Shown: one piece after another, positions 1-10,701 of the stretch
Position numbering within the stretch: position 1 is the first letter of the stretch
How the letters are laid out: each line of letters starts with the position of its first letter
Source: Cladobotryum mycophilum
Lineage: Eukaryota > Ascomycota > Sordariomycetes > Hypocreales > Hypocreaceae
NCBI GenBank assembly: GCA_036429605.1
Contig: JAVFKD010000016.1
Location: forward strand, 248,001 to 312,000
Direction of reading: 5' to 3'
Length of the DNA: 64,000 bases
Translations under genes and position numbers: made by a program
Notes under the pieces: generated by a model
Databases searched by the model: none
Told to the model about the DNA's origin: nothing
The model's input: the letters and a program-made list of their open reading frames with translations, nothing else

Positions 1-762
1 TGATATCATCATCCGCTGTGACGCCAATGCCATTGGTACTGCTGGCCGATGCTCCGACAACGTGCATGGATATCCTCCTCTCGGTGGCCTTGCCGAGTGC
101 TTCGAGAGCGCCAAGGAAGCCGGTGATGCTGCATGCCAGAAGAACGTAAGTCATCCATACTTCCCTTTACTCACCAAGCTCTTCAGCCTTGCATCTGTAA
201 ACATAAGCTAACACACCGTCCAGTGTGTCGTCTACGCTCAGCCTTCCTTCACTCTGCCCGCCAGCGAGTGCAAGCCTAGCTACACTGCCACCCCAACTGG
301 TCCTCCCAGCACCTACTATCCTCCTCCTCCTCCTTCCAGCACTTACGTTCCTCCTGGCCAGACCAACTACCCTCCTCCCCCAGGCCACAGCACCTCCACC
401 CCGGTCTACACCATTCCTGAGGGAACCACCACTCATCCTGGCAGCTACCCTCCTCCTCCTCCCGTCACCTACACCACGCCTCCCGTGGTCACTTACACCA
501 CCACCGTCGTGAACGGCACCACCGTCACCGTGCCCTGCACAACCACCACCCCCGCTGGGCCAACCTACAGCATCCCCGAGGGCACCACCCTGACCTACGT
601 CAACCCGTCTCACCCCCACAACCACACCGGCACCGGCACCAACTTCCCCCATCGCCCACCAAGACCGGCCCTCCCACCGTCCCCTCCAACGCCGCCGGTA
701 CCAACGGCGTTGCCATGGGTGCTCTGGCCCTCGCCGGCTTCGTCGCCGTATACCTCATCTAA
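1..762 (+). CDS. GPI-anchored proline/threonine-rich cell wall protein (5' partial, one apparent frameshift)
   Basis: The gene enters from the left edge. Exon 1 (to 145) encodes a Cys-containing extracellular segment beginning DIIIRCDANAIGTAGRC. A 78-nt GT-AG intron (146-223) with a gctaac branch site follows. Exon 2 reads CVVYAQPSF and then a long Pro/Thr stretch with YPPPPP blocks and repeated IPEGTT motifs, typical of extended wall-anchored spacers. The C-terminus (VAMGALALAGFVAVYLI, stop 760-762) is a classic GPI-addition hydrophobic tail, but it lies in another frame: the frame changes near the CCCCC run at 646-650, and one extra C there gives a continuous NFPPSPTKTGPPT junction. I infer a secreted, GPI-anchored structural wall protein; no enzymatic domain is visible. 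The family is not firmly recognised. The signal peptide lies outside the window. Confidence 0.7.
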
Positions 763-1219
763 GCGTCCTTTTTTTCTCTTACCCCATCTCTCTCCATCCA
801 ACGTGTTTTACGACCATTTCTTTTTTTCTTAAACGAAATGTCCTTTTGGGAGGAACGACAAAAAAAACCAGACGCTTTATGAGGTATGAATGGGGAAGGG
901 GTTTATAACGCGATGAACGGTATATAATGACGGGGGATTGTCACAATTGAGGACGGAGTTCTTTTGACATTTTGATCTGGGTCTTATGGTGATGACTGTA
1001 ATGGATTGGGAAGGGATGTTTTATGATGGTACTTGGTGTGTCATGTCATGTTAGTATGCCTATCTATCACTGGAGAATTGAATATCGGCACATGTCAATA
1101 CTTTGTCTTTTGTCTCTTTTTACTTGCTTTGTGATCAATTCATCTCATCTTGTTTCATGTGACCGTGTAGATTATTAAACATTAATAATTGAACGAATTG
1201 AAGAGGTTCGTAAGCATGC
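763..1219. other. intergenic region between convergent genes
   Basis: This holds the 3' flank of the wall-protein gene and the 3' flank of the minus-strand F-box gene. It is T-rich and AT-rich (1090-1200). No further gene or RNA is seen. Confidence 0.6.
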
Positions 1220-1777
1220 CTACGCCCGCCCAACCCAGTGTTTAGGGTTAAGAACCCAAAGCTGCGGCGCCTCTCCCTGTCCTTCGTATACATAGCTCAG
1301 ATACAACGCATATCGAAACAGGGCCTGTCTGAGTACCTCCTCGGTTATGTCCTCCCGTCCGATTCGTCGCCCAAAGCCGCATGCCGTTATGCTTTCCGCG
1401 CCTGCACTCTCATCCCTACTCTCACCGCTGCTCGGTACTACTGCTCCCTCCTCGGCATCCCCCTCACAGGCCATTGGCGCAGACGTTCCCCTCACGGCCA
1501 CACACACAGCCACGAGGAAACTCGTCGGCACGGGCAAGCCCTTTGGCACAGAGCAACTAGGGGACCATATGGCCCTCGGTCGCCGGCGCAGGTCCGCGGC
1601 CATGTCTTGCAGGGTCGACAGGGCGACGTCGGGGTCTAGGAAGGAAGCCAGGGTGGCGAAGGTGTGTTTGGCGAGGGCGTGGTTGAACTTGTGACATGTG
1701 AGGCGGGCATGTTTGGAGGAAGAAGGGGGTAGCTGGGAGAGGATTTGGAGGAGGAGCTCGAGGGGGAGGGAGTCCAT
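1220..1777 (-). CDS. F-box domain protein, 185 aa
   Basis: Single-exon gene. The first 45 residues (MDSLPLELLLQILSQLPP, then SSSKHARLTCHKFNHALAKH) match the F-box pattern: LP.E.L..I...L followed by a basic/hydrophobic helix with the R.TC..FN signature of fungal F-box proteins. F-box proteins bind Skp1 and bring substrates to SCF ubiquitin ligases. The remainder shows no leucine-rich repeats, WD40 repeats or other substrate-binding domain, so the target is unknown. The start is the first Met, directly ahead of the F-box. The middle (residues 70-130) is low in recognisable structure, and the protein may be a short or degraded member. It is convergent with the gene to its left. Confidence 0.65.
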   Translation of the reverse strand: MDSLPLELLLQILSQLPPSSSKHARLTCHKFNHALAKHTFATLASFLDPDVALSTLQDMAADLRRRPRAIWSPSCSVPKGLPVPTSFLVAVCVAVRGTSAPMACEGDAEEGAVVPSSGESRDESAGAESITACGFGRRIGREDITEEVLRQALFRYALYLSYVYEGQGEAPQLWVLNPKHWVGRA

Positions 1778-3098
1778 GGTGGGGAGGAGGTTGATGTGAG
1801 GTTGATGATGTGAGTTTGGGCGATTTGGTGATATTGGATGGGTGGATTAGGGATATGAAATAAGGTAAGAGGACTAGAGTTTGAGATCTATAGCATATAA
1901 GTAGGAAATTAGATTGACATCTATATTATTTATACTGTGATCAAAGCTCTAATGCGGGCGTAGGGACGCCCCCTAACACAGTATCCGTCAAGTTCGTCAA
2001 GGTTCTCACGACCCCCCCCCTAAACACTTACATGCCAAGACTCCCGTCATATCTCCTTTTCCCCCCATCTTTCCCGTGTCTTAAGAGGCAGTATCGAACA
2101 CAATGCCCATTCAATTCAATTCAATGGTTCCTGGCGGAAGAGCCGGGAGAGGGAGAGACAAGCTTGACACGGGCCGACATCTCATATCTCGATATCCACC
2201 ACGTCTTCAACCCCCATTTTTCTCGGGATGCGGAACTGGGTTTAGTCTTTGTGACACGATGAGTCAAAAAACTATATATTCGTTTATATATGTATATACA
2301 TGTTCCTTTTTTTAATTCTCCAAAGATAGCATAACTGCATAAAACATCATTCCATGACCCCTCCCTCCTCGCCATCCACTCTCCTACTCCTCGTACCTAT
2401 ACATTACGCCGTCAACTTATTCAGCAACCCGCATCCACATCCACATCCGCATCCGCATCCGCATCCGCACAGGCTTATACACAGTCCCGGCTTCACAATC
2501 TTTCGCGCCGTGCGAGGGGATGATATAGTCCGGGAACGCGAACGGATGTGGGATCGTGTGAGGAACGGGTTGTTGGGCACTGTGGGTGATGAGCTTGGAT
2601 TGAAATCATGATCTGTTGCCAGGGGGATGCAGTGCCGAGGTCGTGGTTACTAATACGGTAGTTTAGCGGGATGATGAAATGAGATGAAGTGAGATCTATT
2701 ATAATGGATCCTCCTAGAAATCTGTTACGATGAGATACTACCTGTAAAAAAATTGGTTTTGGTATGAAAAAGAATTCTATATAAAAATGACAGTTTTATT
2801 TGAAAATGGCGAAATATTGATTACTGCTTATTAATTGAAAGCATTTCATTTTTGGGAGAAAGAAACTCGACCAACTTTGGAGTGTAGCACTTCCACGCCC
2901 TGAGATGCCTTCAGGTTAGGCATCGTTTGGCAGAACCCCTACTTTCCCTCTCTCACCGTCAAATGTAAAAAAAAACCCCCCCCCATTGCGTTTTCCACAT
3001 ATCTCAGTATAAAAAAAATTAAAAATTTCTTTCTAGCTTAATCCCATACATCATCCAACCTGAACAAAAGAAATCTCATCGCATCTTCAATTGCCATC
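1778..3098. other. intergenic region, divergent promoters
   Basis: It lies between the F-box gene (minus) and the HD-domain gene (plus). It contains a GCATCC hexamer array (2431-2469), a C run near 2011-2020 and an A-run followed by a C-run near 2968-2985. Short open frames here lack fungal codon bias and recognisable motifs. The last 100 bases before 3099 are the leader of the HD gene. Confidence 0.6.
2431..2469. repeat. hexanucleotide array (GCATCC/ACATCC)
   Basis: About six tandem copies of a CATCC-based hexamer. It is intergenic, and no function is evident. Confidence 0.85.
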
Positions 3099-3728
3099 AT
3101 GTCCTCCCCTGACTTCAGCATAGACGAGGCCTTCATCGCCAAAGTCACAGCCTACGTCGAGGACTTCATGTCCCACTACGACCCCTCCCACGACTTCAAC
3201 CACATCCGGCGCGTGCTCCACAACGCGCTCGCCATACAGGCCCAGACCCCCGGCACGAACAGGGAGATTGTCCGCCTCGCGGCCCTGCTGCACGACGTGG
3301 GCGACAGAAAGTACGTCAAGCCGGGCCAGGACGGCGAGCGGCTCGTCTGCGAGGTCCTCCTCGAGCTCGGCGCGCCGCCCGCCCTGGCCGAGAAGATCCA
3401 GGCCATTTGCCTGGGCGTGAGCTACAACGGGGAGGTCAAGGACCCGGCCCGCGTCCGGGCCCTCATCGGGGAGCACCCCGAGCTGGCCGTCGTGCAGGAC
3501 GCCGACAGGCTGGACGCCATTGGCGCCGTGGGCATCGGCAGGGTCTTCACCTTTGGGGGCGCGAGGGGCAGGTCGCTGGGGAACTCGATGGAGCACTTTG
3601 ACTACAAGCTGGTCAAGCTGGAGGCGCACATGAAGACGGATGCGGGGCGGGTCATGGCCAAGGAGAGGACCGAGAGGTTGATGCTGATGCAGGAGTGGTG
3701 GAGGTTGGAGACGGAGGGGATTGAGTAG
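3099..3728 (+). CDS. HD-domain metal-dependent phosphohydrolase, 209 aa
   Basis: Intronless gene. The HD-superfamily metal ligands are all visible: His35 in the HDFNHIRRVL segment, His65-Asp66 in LLHDVGDRKY, and Asp136 in QDADRLDAIG. The arrangement and length match the small stand-alone HD hydrolases related to bacterial YedJ, which act on phosphorylated small molecules such as nucleotides; the substrate is unknown. The C-terminal half keeps the family pattern GAVGIGRVFTFGGARG and SMEHFDYKLVKLEAHMKTD. No signal peptide or membrane segment is seen, so it is probably cytosolic. The coding region is strongly GC-rich with C/G third positions, and this creates long shadow frames on the opposite strand. 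The start is the first in-frame Met, in a good Kozak-like context (gccatcATGtcc). Confidence 0.88.
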   Translation: MSSPDFSIDEAFIAKVTAYVEDFMSHYDPSHDFNHIRRVLHNALAIQAQTPGTNREIVRLAALLHDVGDRKYVKPGQDGERLVCEVLLELGAPPALAEKIQAICLGVSYNGEVKDPARVRALIGEHPELAVVQDADRLDAIGAVGIGRVFTFGGARGRSLGNSMEHFDYKLVKLEAHMKTDAGRVMAKERTERLMLMQEWWRLETEGIE

Positions 3729-6097
3729 GGGTAAGGGATATATATATATATATACTTGTCATTGGTTTTTTAGATGCCTAGATATAGATGATATATCGGA
3801 TAGACTGTGATAATGCCACGGCGAGGCCGAGGGCTTCTTGTTTATGACTGCATCTGAACGAATACACTCATAAGAATAAAGTTCCTCTGAACTATGAGTG
3901 GGATTGAACCCGTTATAAGACTGGGACCTCACAGCGGATACCGGATAATACGATTACATGTCAAAGTAATGGAGAAAGTCTACAATCATACTTAATTGAG
4001 TGGCTACGCTCTTCAAAGGCCATTTAGCACACGTCCAGTTTTAAAGCCTCACATCTGGCTGGGCATTATTTCCAACTAAATCTCTGCATCAGTGACTTTA
4101 TCAGGTCTATCTTTACCCCCGCCTCCTTTCCTTCACAATAATTGCAGGCCCATCAGCACATGATCCGTAGTAAACAATGTGCTTCTTCTCATAGTCAATT
4201 CCATGAGAGGTACCCTTTTCCGGCCATTGGTTTTTTCTCTCACTACAATTGAGATCGGTCCAATGGTATATCAATATCCCGACCGGAGCTAATAACAATC
4301 CTATTGGCAGATTTGTTCTGGTGGACTGGTAAAGGGGTGGGACATTTAATCCGAACATCAACTCTAGACAATCTGGGTGCGTGTGTTCGGATTCAGTGTT
4401 CTACTCCTTGACTGGTTCGTAATCCTTTTGAGGGTTCAGCGTGGCACCGAGTGATGACCAAGACTAGTAGACACAAAGTAGGCCTGCAAAGCAGAAAGGA
4501 AACCGGTCAATGCAAACTGGTGGGTTGGAGTACCCCCTCTGTGAATCAGACAACACTCGCAGTGGAGGAGATATTGTCTCCTCTCAAGTACCTACATACA
4601 TTGCCGCTGGCATTATACCCAAGAAAGCAACTGCCGCCGTAGATTCCTCCCTTACGTCGACGGTAATTTGTGTAAGCCGAGACCGGGTGAGCGTCCATGT
4701 TCGTGTGTGTCCAAGTTGTGGGAGCCAAGAACGCCTGAGCCAATACTTGGTCACGCTCATTGGGGCCCGCAGTCGGTGGTACGCACACTCTCACAAGTTT
4801 CTATCAATCGGAGAGAGACACATTGCTCAATGTCTCTCGTGGAAGCGAATGCAAACGCCGCCCCTCCAGCCATCCGGTAAAAGTCGTCCGCAGATTACTC
4901 TTCGCTCCACAAAAGAGGACGAGAAACAGGGCCAGGGATGCAATGCTTGACTAAAGAAAATGCCGCATTACACGCCACTTCTGCAGAAGGACAGACAAGA
5001 CGTCGCAAGGCCAAAGTCTAAAGAGGTTCTCTCCTACACTCACCGACAAAAGAAGACACCTTTTCGTGGATTCTGTTCTAATGTAGCTTTGGCTCCTTTG
5101 CTTAGGAGTGCCATCGTACTGGTCTGAAGAATGTGGCCATCCAGCTGGACTCTCATCCCCCCCAAGCGCCCGTAGATCGTAGATTAATACTCCTATACAA
5201 ACTTTGCTCATGGTGATGGCACCCGTGTGACCCATCCGACCTTGTTTACCCGCCGGGGCTAAGGCGTGGTGGCATCAAACTAGGCAACCGGGTCTTAGCA
5301 TTTGCGGAAGTTGAAAACCGTAGAGGAGGTCGGTAATTGAACGAGTCGTGGGCATGCTCTATAGTCCGAAGGCTGGGCACTAGCTCAGCTCGACGGCCAC
5401 GGCCACCAGAACGGGCCGCAGACGGAAGGGATCCTTTGTTGAGCACTATAGGAGTGGAGGAGGCCAGAACCAAAGGCCACTTCCGTTTCCGTTTCCAGGT
5501 CACAATAAGCTGCTCAATAGCACCTAGGATTCATGGCCCGGGGACTATATTCTCGGCTGGAAAAGATGATACCTTTGACACCAATAGCAAGGGATGAAGT
5601 CGACCTTGGATAGAGTCGTAGTTGTCGTCATGTGCCGATCAAAAGTGTCAGTGCGGATGAAGAGCAATCATGAGAATGCCGAGAGAGAGAGAGGCCAAAG
5701 GTTCTGTGGAACGCCTAGGTCACTGCTGATGCGGCCCATCATGGATGAGCGAGACGGATGTCCCCGTACCTACTCGGCTTTACTAGCCCTTGGATGGTTT
5801 ATTGAGGCATGTCATTCATCAGGTTGGTGTCGGCGCTTTACTTCTGGGATGCCCCGGGTATGAGATATGAGATAAACGAATATGCAATAAAGCGGGGCCT
5901 GGTAGCCGAACAAGTGAGCCAGCTGTGTGGCAGCTGTCAGCAGTCGTGCGCCTTAACCTTGTAGGAGCTAGTGGGGCGCGCGTGCGAAACTGGGGAATTC
6001 TGATTCTACGAAACTTTCAGCCTTGCCAAAAGAAGACGCTCCCAATCAACCACCCAAACCCGCACACACACGAGGCTTTCACAACACACCCGACAAA
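3729..6097. other. gene-free stretch
   Basis: About 2.4 kb between the HD hydrolase and the SmF gene. It starts with an AT microsatellite (3738-3754). Several open frames of 80-146 codons occur on both strands, but none shows a domain, fungal codon bias or splice-linked continuation. A box-B-like element (minus strand, about 3900-3912) is not part of a foldable tRNA. I see no gene. Confidence 0.55.
3738..3754. repeat. AT dinucleotide microsatellite
   Basis: A run of alternating A and T, ten bases after the stop codon of the HD hydrolase gene, in its 3' untranslated region. Confidence 0.9.
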
Positions 6098-6545
6098 ATG
6101 AGCTTCGTACCAGTTAACCCGCGGCCTATGCTGCAGGAACTCGTGGACAAGTTTGTCCTGGTCCGTCTAAAGTGGGGAGAGACGGAATACAAGGGCAGAC
6201 TGGTGGTAAGTTTTCTTGGGCAGCGCCTGGGGGTTACGCGTGAAGGCGGAGGGGGAAGGGGGAGGGGAGTTTGCTTGAAAGGAGGACATGGTGGCTAACA
6301 TGGCACGCGACACATCTAGTCCATCGACAGCTACATGAACCTGCAGCTGGCCAATACCCAAGAGTTCATCTCCGACAAGCTAACCGGTGAGCTTGGTCAA
6401 GTTCTCATCCGGTAAGGTCCCCATGAAGTTTCTGGTCCAACCGCCTTGTATGCATGCTAATATGCCGAGATATAGGTGTAACAACGTCCTATATATCCGT
6501 GGTGTCCAAGCAGAGAGCGGAGGGGACACGAAGATGGAGGGCTAG
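6098..6545 (+). CDS. smf1: small nuclear ribonucleoprotein SmF
   Basis: Three exons: 6098-6205, 6320-6411 and 6476-6545, giving 89 aa, close to the usual 86-90 for SmF. Sm1 motif: PMLQELVDKFVLVRLKWG, then EYKGRLV, SIDSYMNLQLAN and EFISDK. Sm2 motif: GQVLIRCNNVLYIRGV, in which the RCNN signature contacts the uridine of the Sm site in snRNA. SmF joins SmE and SmG and then the heteroheptameric Sm ring around U1, U2, U4 and U5 snRNAs; it acts in the nucleus after cytoplasmic assembly. Intron 1 (6206-6319) and intron 2 (6412-6475) have GTAAG donors and TAG acceptors. The start is fixed by the family's N-terminus (MSFVPVNPRPML). Confidence 0.95.
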
Positions 6546-7627
6546 AACAAAAAAGTACTTGTTGTTGGAAAGGAATTGGTGCAGATGGGATACACATACC
6601 ATGGAAGAGTAGGCACGATACCTGTCGCCGACCAAGGCGGGCTTACGATTTAACGAATCAAAACAATTTCGACATGAATACCGGATCAGAGCGAGGAGTT
6701 TGCCGTTGAGATATAGGCAGACAGTTTTGAATGGGAACAAGTTTCCATACCTGCCCTGTTATCGTCTTCTGGTCTTTTGAAGCAGAGCATCTTTGACCTT
6801 GGAGCTCTCAGGAGCTTTGGGCTATAACTATGGGCAGCTGGTGATGTTATAATGGCCTTTGGTCATCTGGTACTACAGTATCAGTGATGGCATACTTGCT
6901 TGATGTCTGTTGCTGGGCATGAAAGGTGCCAAGAATTGACCCAACCTCTCTTGTTGAGGTCTTTACGTACGGCTGAAGAATGGATAACCGTGAATTACAA
7001 GGCCCAATGACCAGAGCCATGGCATGAGACGGTGATATCCAATGTGCCACCCCACCTTGACACACTCCACGAAAATGTCGATTGCATAACAGGGAATCAA
7101 GGGATTGAAACAGGAAATTGCATGAACCGAGGGTATGCAAGTAGCAAATGGCCATGTTTACATGGGTTAATAATGTATCATGGAAGACTTTTTACTATGC
7201 CCACTTGCATGGCTTGCATACGCCGAGGACGACCATCTTCCAACAAGCGACGAGCCCACTCCACCATGACCACGACGTCCCAACAATAACAAGCGCCAGG
7301 TTCGGCGATTGATGACTTTATTGACAAAAGCAAGGTAACCCAACGTGAAAAGGTCCAGTCCATCAGCAGTGATGATTGTCGCATCGGACAGGGACATGGC
7401 ACTAAAAGGCGTAAACACACTTGGGCCAGTGAGAGCGCAGAGATGGCCTCTGACCTTGTAGCCGACCTTTGTGATGAGCCAATCACGAGGCTGCATTAGA
7501 CGCCAACAGCGCTGGTGGATGGACGCCACTACAGGTAGGTGCTTCCTTAGCAAGAGAGTGCAGGAGCAGTTAACCGCCCGTCCAATGCAGCCCCGCTTCT
7601 TGCTTCTCCCCCTCGCTCACTCACCAC

Positions 7628-7660
<33 letters not shown>

Positions 7661-7895
7661 TTGACACACACTCTCTCTACCCACGGAGCCATACTGCTTT
7701 GGAGAGGGCAAGACATGGACGGTCCTCTTGTCTTTGCGCGCCAACTTGCAGATTTCCTGCATGTCTCATTGGATCTTTTTTCCAACATGGATGGAACAGG
7801 AATAGGTAGGTAGCATGCGGCGCGCTTCTCCAGGCCCAAGGAATACACCACGCCCCGGGGGACGAAAAACATATAATAAGCCGACCAACAACCTC
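6546..7895. other. gene-free stretch
   Basis: It lies between SmF and the glycogen-binding-domain gene. It contains an AC microsatellite (7629-7658). Minus-strand open frames of 102-128 codons (for example 7167-7553) have no recognisable domain or codon bias and are not called. Confidence 0.5.
7629..7658. repeat. AC dinucleotide microsatellite, 15 units
   Basis: A perfect (AC)15 run upstream of the pyrimidine-rich promoter of the gene at 8335. Confidence 0.95.
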
Positions 7896-8334
7896 ATTCT
7901 TTTCCTTTCCCCTTCTTCTCTTCTTTCTTTCTTCAGCAAGCTTTGCCCATCCAAATTCCACGTTTCTGTTTTTCCCTCTTCCCCCCTTTGTCTTTTTTTG
8001 TTTGTTCTCGTGGAGCTGGTCTCTACAAATCTTTCATTCTTAATATTTTTCATCTCGTCTTTCAATCAAACGCTATTACAAGCTTCCCTCACTTGCATTA
8101 CTTCAAAGTTGCTGGTCAGCTTGAACAAGACGATATCCTTAATACCAACCCTTTTTTTGTGACATTTTTTTGTTTTTTGCCATCATAATCGATACCCCCC
8201 TCCCTTTAATAACAGAATTCGTGGATTTTCCAACTTGCTCGCCGACGCTCAATTCAAACGCAAATCTTTGTCAAGAATCTTCAACAAACAGCATCACTCA
8301 AATCAAATCAAATCAACAACAAAATCAAGTCAAC
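7896..8334 (+). promoter_or_regulatory. pyrimidine-rich promoter/leader
   Basis: From about 7896 to 8230 the plus strand is dominated by C/T tracts. It then changes to an A/C-rich leader (CAAATCAAATC and CAACAAAATC repeats, 8297-8334) right up to the ATG. In filamentous fungi this arrangement is common in strongly transcribed genes. The transcription start itself cannot be placed. Confidence 0.5.
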
Positions 8335-9279
8335 ATGTCGGCTATTCAACTCTCCTTCTCTCTCCGTGTTTCCTCCGGTGTCAAGACTGTTCACCTTCTC
8401 GGCTCTTGGGACAACTACGTTGGTCAGCTCCCGCTCTCCAAGGACAAGACTTCCTCCAAGTCCGGCTCCTGGAAGGGTACCTTTCGATTCCAGACTGCAA
8501 CTCTTGAGGCTGGTCAACGATACTGGTACTACTACATCATCGATGGCTACCACATTGCCCACAACCCCAGCGTTGACTCCGTCACCGAGCCCACCACTGG
8601 CCGCGAGTTGAACATTCTCGATGTCCCCTCTGACAAGTCTTCCTCCAAGTCCTCCTCCAAGTCCTCCAGCAGCAGCAGCAAGAGCTCCTCCAAGTCCTCT
8701 TCTTCTTCTTCCAAGTCCTCCTCCAGCAGCAGCAAGAGCTCCTCCAAGCACTCCAGCTCTTCCAGGGACTCCAAGGACAAGGAGCGATCCTCTCGCCACC
8801 GTGCCTCCCTCACCGTCGATATCCCCAAGGGCCGCCCTCTCTCCGTTTCTCAGATCAAGGCCCCCAAGCCTGTGTCGCCCCATGCCACCAAGCACATTTT
8901 GGATTCCGACTACTACGGCAACGAGGAACTCGAGGAGCTCACCGCCCGCTTCGGCAGCGCTGGTCTCGATGACGAGGACATCATCACCAACTTCAGCTCT
9001 TCTCCCGTCTCTTCCACCGGCTCTTCCCTGTCCTACCGCTCCGACAGCTCTGCTGGCGACTCCAGCCTCTCTGGCTACAGCACCCCCAGCTCCGACTGCA
9101 GCTCCTGCACCTGCGAGCGCTTCGGCATCACCCGCAAGGGTGAGCGTGTCAAGCTCGACTGCGGTGGCTCCCGCTGTGGCTACGACAGCTCTGACTGCTC
9201 CAGCGGTGCTAGCGACTACGAGTCCGAGGATGAGGCCCCCGTCCGCTCTTCCCGCCGCAACGGCATCATTGTTGGCTGA
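8335..9279 (+). CDS. AMPK-type glycogen-binding (CBM48/E-set) domain protein with Ser/Lys-rich linker, 314 aa
   Basis: Single exon. Residues 3-95 form an Ig-like E-set glycogen-binding domain of the kind found in AMPK beta subunits and yeast Mdg1/Crp1. The visible signatures are VHLLGSWDNYVGQLPLSKD, GSWKGTFRF, then RYWYYYIIDGYHIAHNP and GRELNILDVP, with the aromatic residues that usually contact sugar. Residues 100-150 are almost only Ser and Lys (SSSK and SSSSSSK units), followed by a phosphorylatable basic segment and a Ser-rich C-terminus with a small Cys cluster (CSSCTCERFG, CGGSRCGYD). No signal peptide or kinase/hydrolase domain is present. The Met at 8335 is chosen because it directly precedes the domain and follows the A/C-rich leader; an open frame extends upstream, but its sequence is untranslated-like. 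I infer an intracellular glycogen-associated or signalling-scaffold protein; its partner is unknown. Confidence 0.8.
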   Translation: MSAIQLSFSLRVSSGVKTVHLLGSWDNYVGQLPLSKDKTSSKSGSWKGTFRFQTATLEAGQRYWYYYIIDGYHIAHNPSVDSVTEPTTGRELNILDVPSDKSSSKSSSKSSSSSSKSSSKSSSSSSKSSSSSSKSSSKHSSSSRDSKDKERSSRHRASLTVDIPKGRPLSVSQIKAPKPVSPHATKHILDSDYYGNEELEELTARFGSAGLDDEDIITNFSSSPVSSTGSSLSYRSDSSAGDSSLSGYSTPSSDCSSCTCERFGITRKGERVKLDCGGSRCGYDSSDCSSGASDYESEDEAPVRSSRRNGIIVG

Positions 9280-10112
9280 ACGGATTAATCAATTAGGAGC
9301 GCCGTGTTTGGTGTGTCGACGACGGATAGAGGCCGAAGAAGGACCTGACTGTTCATTCCACGGAGGAGCGGACAGACGGCAACGCCACTTTGGCCGTCTG
9401 GCTGACTCACTTCCCACTGTTCTTGTTGTTGTGTGGTAATTATAGAAGCACATTCTCTCGCTTTCTACAAACCCCCCCCCCACCGCGTCCCGGGGAGTGC
9501 AGCGCGCCCAAGCTGGTCTTGGAGAACGATGCTGAGCTCTTCCCGGGCGTGAGTGATGACCAATGGGTCGATGCTGCGGCCCCTCGGCAGTCGTGGGCAG
9601 CCTTTGCCACGGCTGCCGAGTAATGCCTTATTTTGCTGGTTCCTCAACCCCCAAAACCCCTTGCCAAAACCGAAGCACCCTGTTTTACGAATGGGGTTCC
9701 GGCTTCGGAAAAAAACCAAAATTGACAATCTGATGGATGTGGCTTTGGATCGGACGATGAAGAGATGATCTGGGCTAGCCAGTGTGTGGATGTGGGGATG
9801 GGGCAGATGGTTAAGGATGTACTGCCGAGATGATACTATATAGATGACGATTGAATCTACAGTGTCAGAACAAATGTCATGACTGATGTCTGGGTGATAC
9901 TACTGAATGTGAATGCAGACTTGTGATGTCTTCATCTCCTTCCTCGCCTGCACCTTGCAAGTCAAACGCAAGAGTTCCTCCTTCCACTTATATTCAGTCC
10001 AGCCAGGTAGTAAAGTCTTGACAAGCCTTCAGTCTCCCAGCACTTGAATACCTTACACTTCACTACATCAACTGCATCATATCATCATTCGTAGTGTGCT
10101 GTTACCACAACC
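9280..10112. other. intergenic region
   Basis: 3' flank of the glycogen-binding-domain gene (including a C run at about 9472-9481) and promoter of the next gene. A short open frame at 9390-9623 has no family signature. No gene is called. Confidence 0.5.
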
Positions 10113-10701
10113 ATGGCTCAATTGACTTCTGATGACGAATCATATCCCAGCCTCGTCTGGCGCATCGCCGAATTGGAGATTAAAGTACACACCCTGCTAG
10201 GCGAACTCGAGGACATCCACAGCGCCTATCGCATACCTCATTTTCCAGCACATTCACCATCGCGGTCGCCAGAGCGTGGGCCGACACGTGAGGCATCAAT
10301 CGCCGTACGATCCCCGACTTCAGTCACCACGTCGTCGGCCATGGATTGGAGAGGCGAACATGGATCTTTACAGAATTCAGACTTCTCGGTGGGCACATCC
10401 GTTGGGTTGGGCGACGAATTGCCACGGCTTGTCGATGTCTACAAGGGCCTTCCGATTCCAGGTGCTCCAAGAACTATGCATGAGCTATACAGCTTGGACG
10501 GTAAGCGACGGAACTCCTTCCCCGTTTCCCCATTCGAAAGAGCATATACTTATATTTCTGGAATGTGTAGCTTCTGAATGTAGACGAATACTACTTGATC
10601 TAGGCCACTGTTGCGTCGGTGGTGATGCGGAGCTTCTACGGCGAACGCTGCATCGGATGATGGAGAAGCTGAATTATGTCATGGGAGAGATGTCAGACTG
10701 A
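10113..10701 (+). CDS. uncharacterised small protein, 172 aa
   Basis: Two exons, 10113-10500 and 10571-10701, joined by a 70-nt GT-AG intron (GTAAGC donor, TGTAG acceptor). The frames on either side differ by exactly the intron length modulo 3, which supports the splice. The N-terminus (WRIAELEIKVHTLLGELEDIHSAY, residues about 14-37, here split for brevity) looks helical and could form a short coiled coil. A Ser/Pro-rich middle follows, then a C-terminal helical segment from exon 2 (ASECRRILLDLGH, LLRRTLHRMMEKLNYVMGEM). I do not recognise a family. The codon bias and clean splicing support a real gene; the function is unknown. Confidence 0.6.

Noticed and set aside
545..585. 41-nt GT-AG segment in the wall-protein gene that would also correct its frame
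   Set aside because: Using it would destroy the IPEGTTLTYV repeat that matches the earlier IPEGTT, whereas one added C at 646-650 keeps both repeat and GPI tail.
3087..3629. 180-codon frame antisense to the HD hydrolase
   Set aside because: Shadow caused by GC-rich third positions; the plus-strand frame has the catalytic residues.
3895..3920. tRNA-like T-arm/box B (minus strand GGGTTCAATCCC), with a similar sequence near 40663-40684
   Set aside because: No pairing acceptor, D or anticodon arms can be drawn around either; a 16-base match with one mismatch is expected by chance.
7167..7553. 128-codon minus-strand frame with a hydrophobic segment
   Set aside because: Not recognised, no intron logic, and overlapped by other frames.
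8308..8895. 195-codon frame antisense to the glycogen-binding-domain gene
   Set aside because: It is a by-product of TCC/AAG codon repetition on the coding strand.
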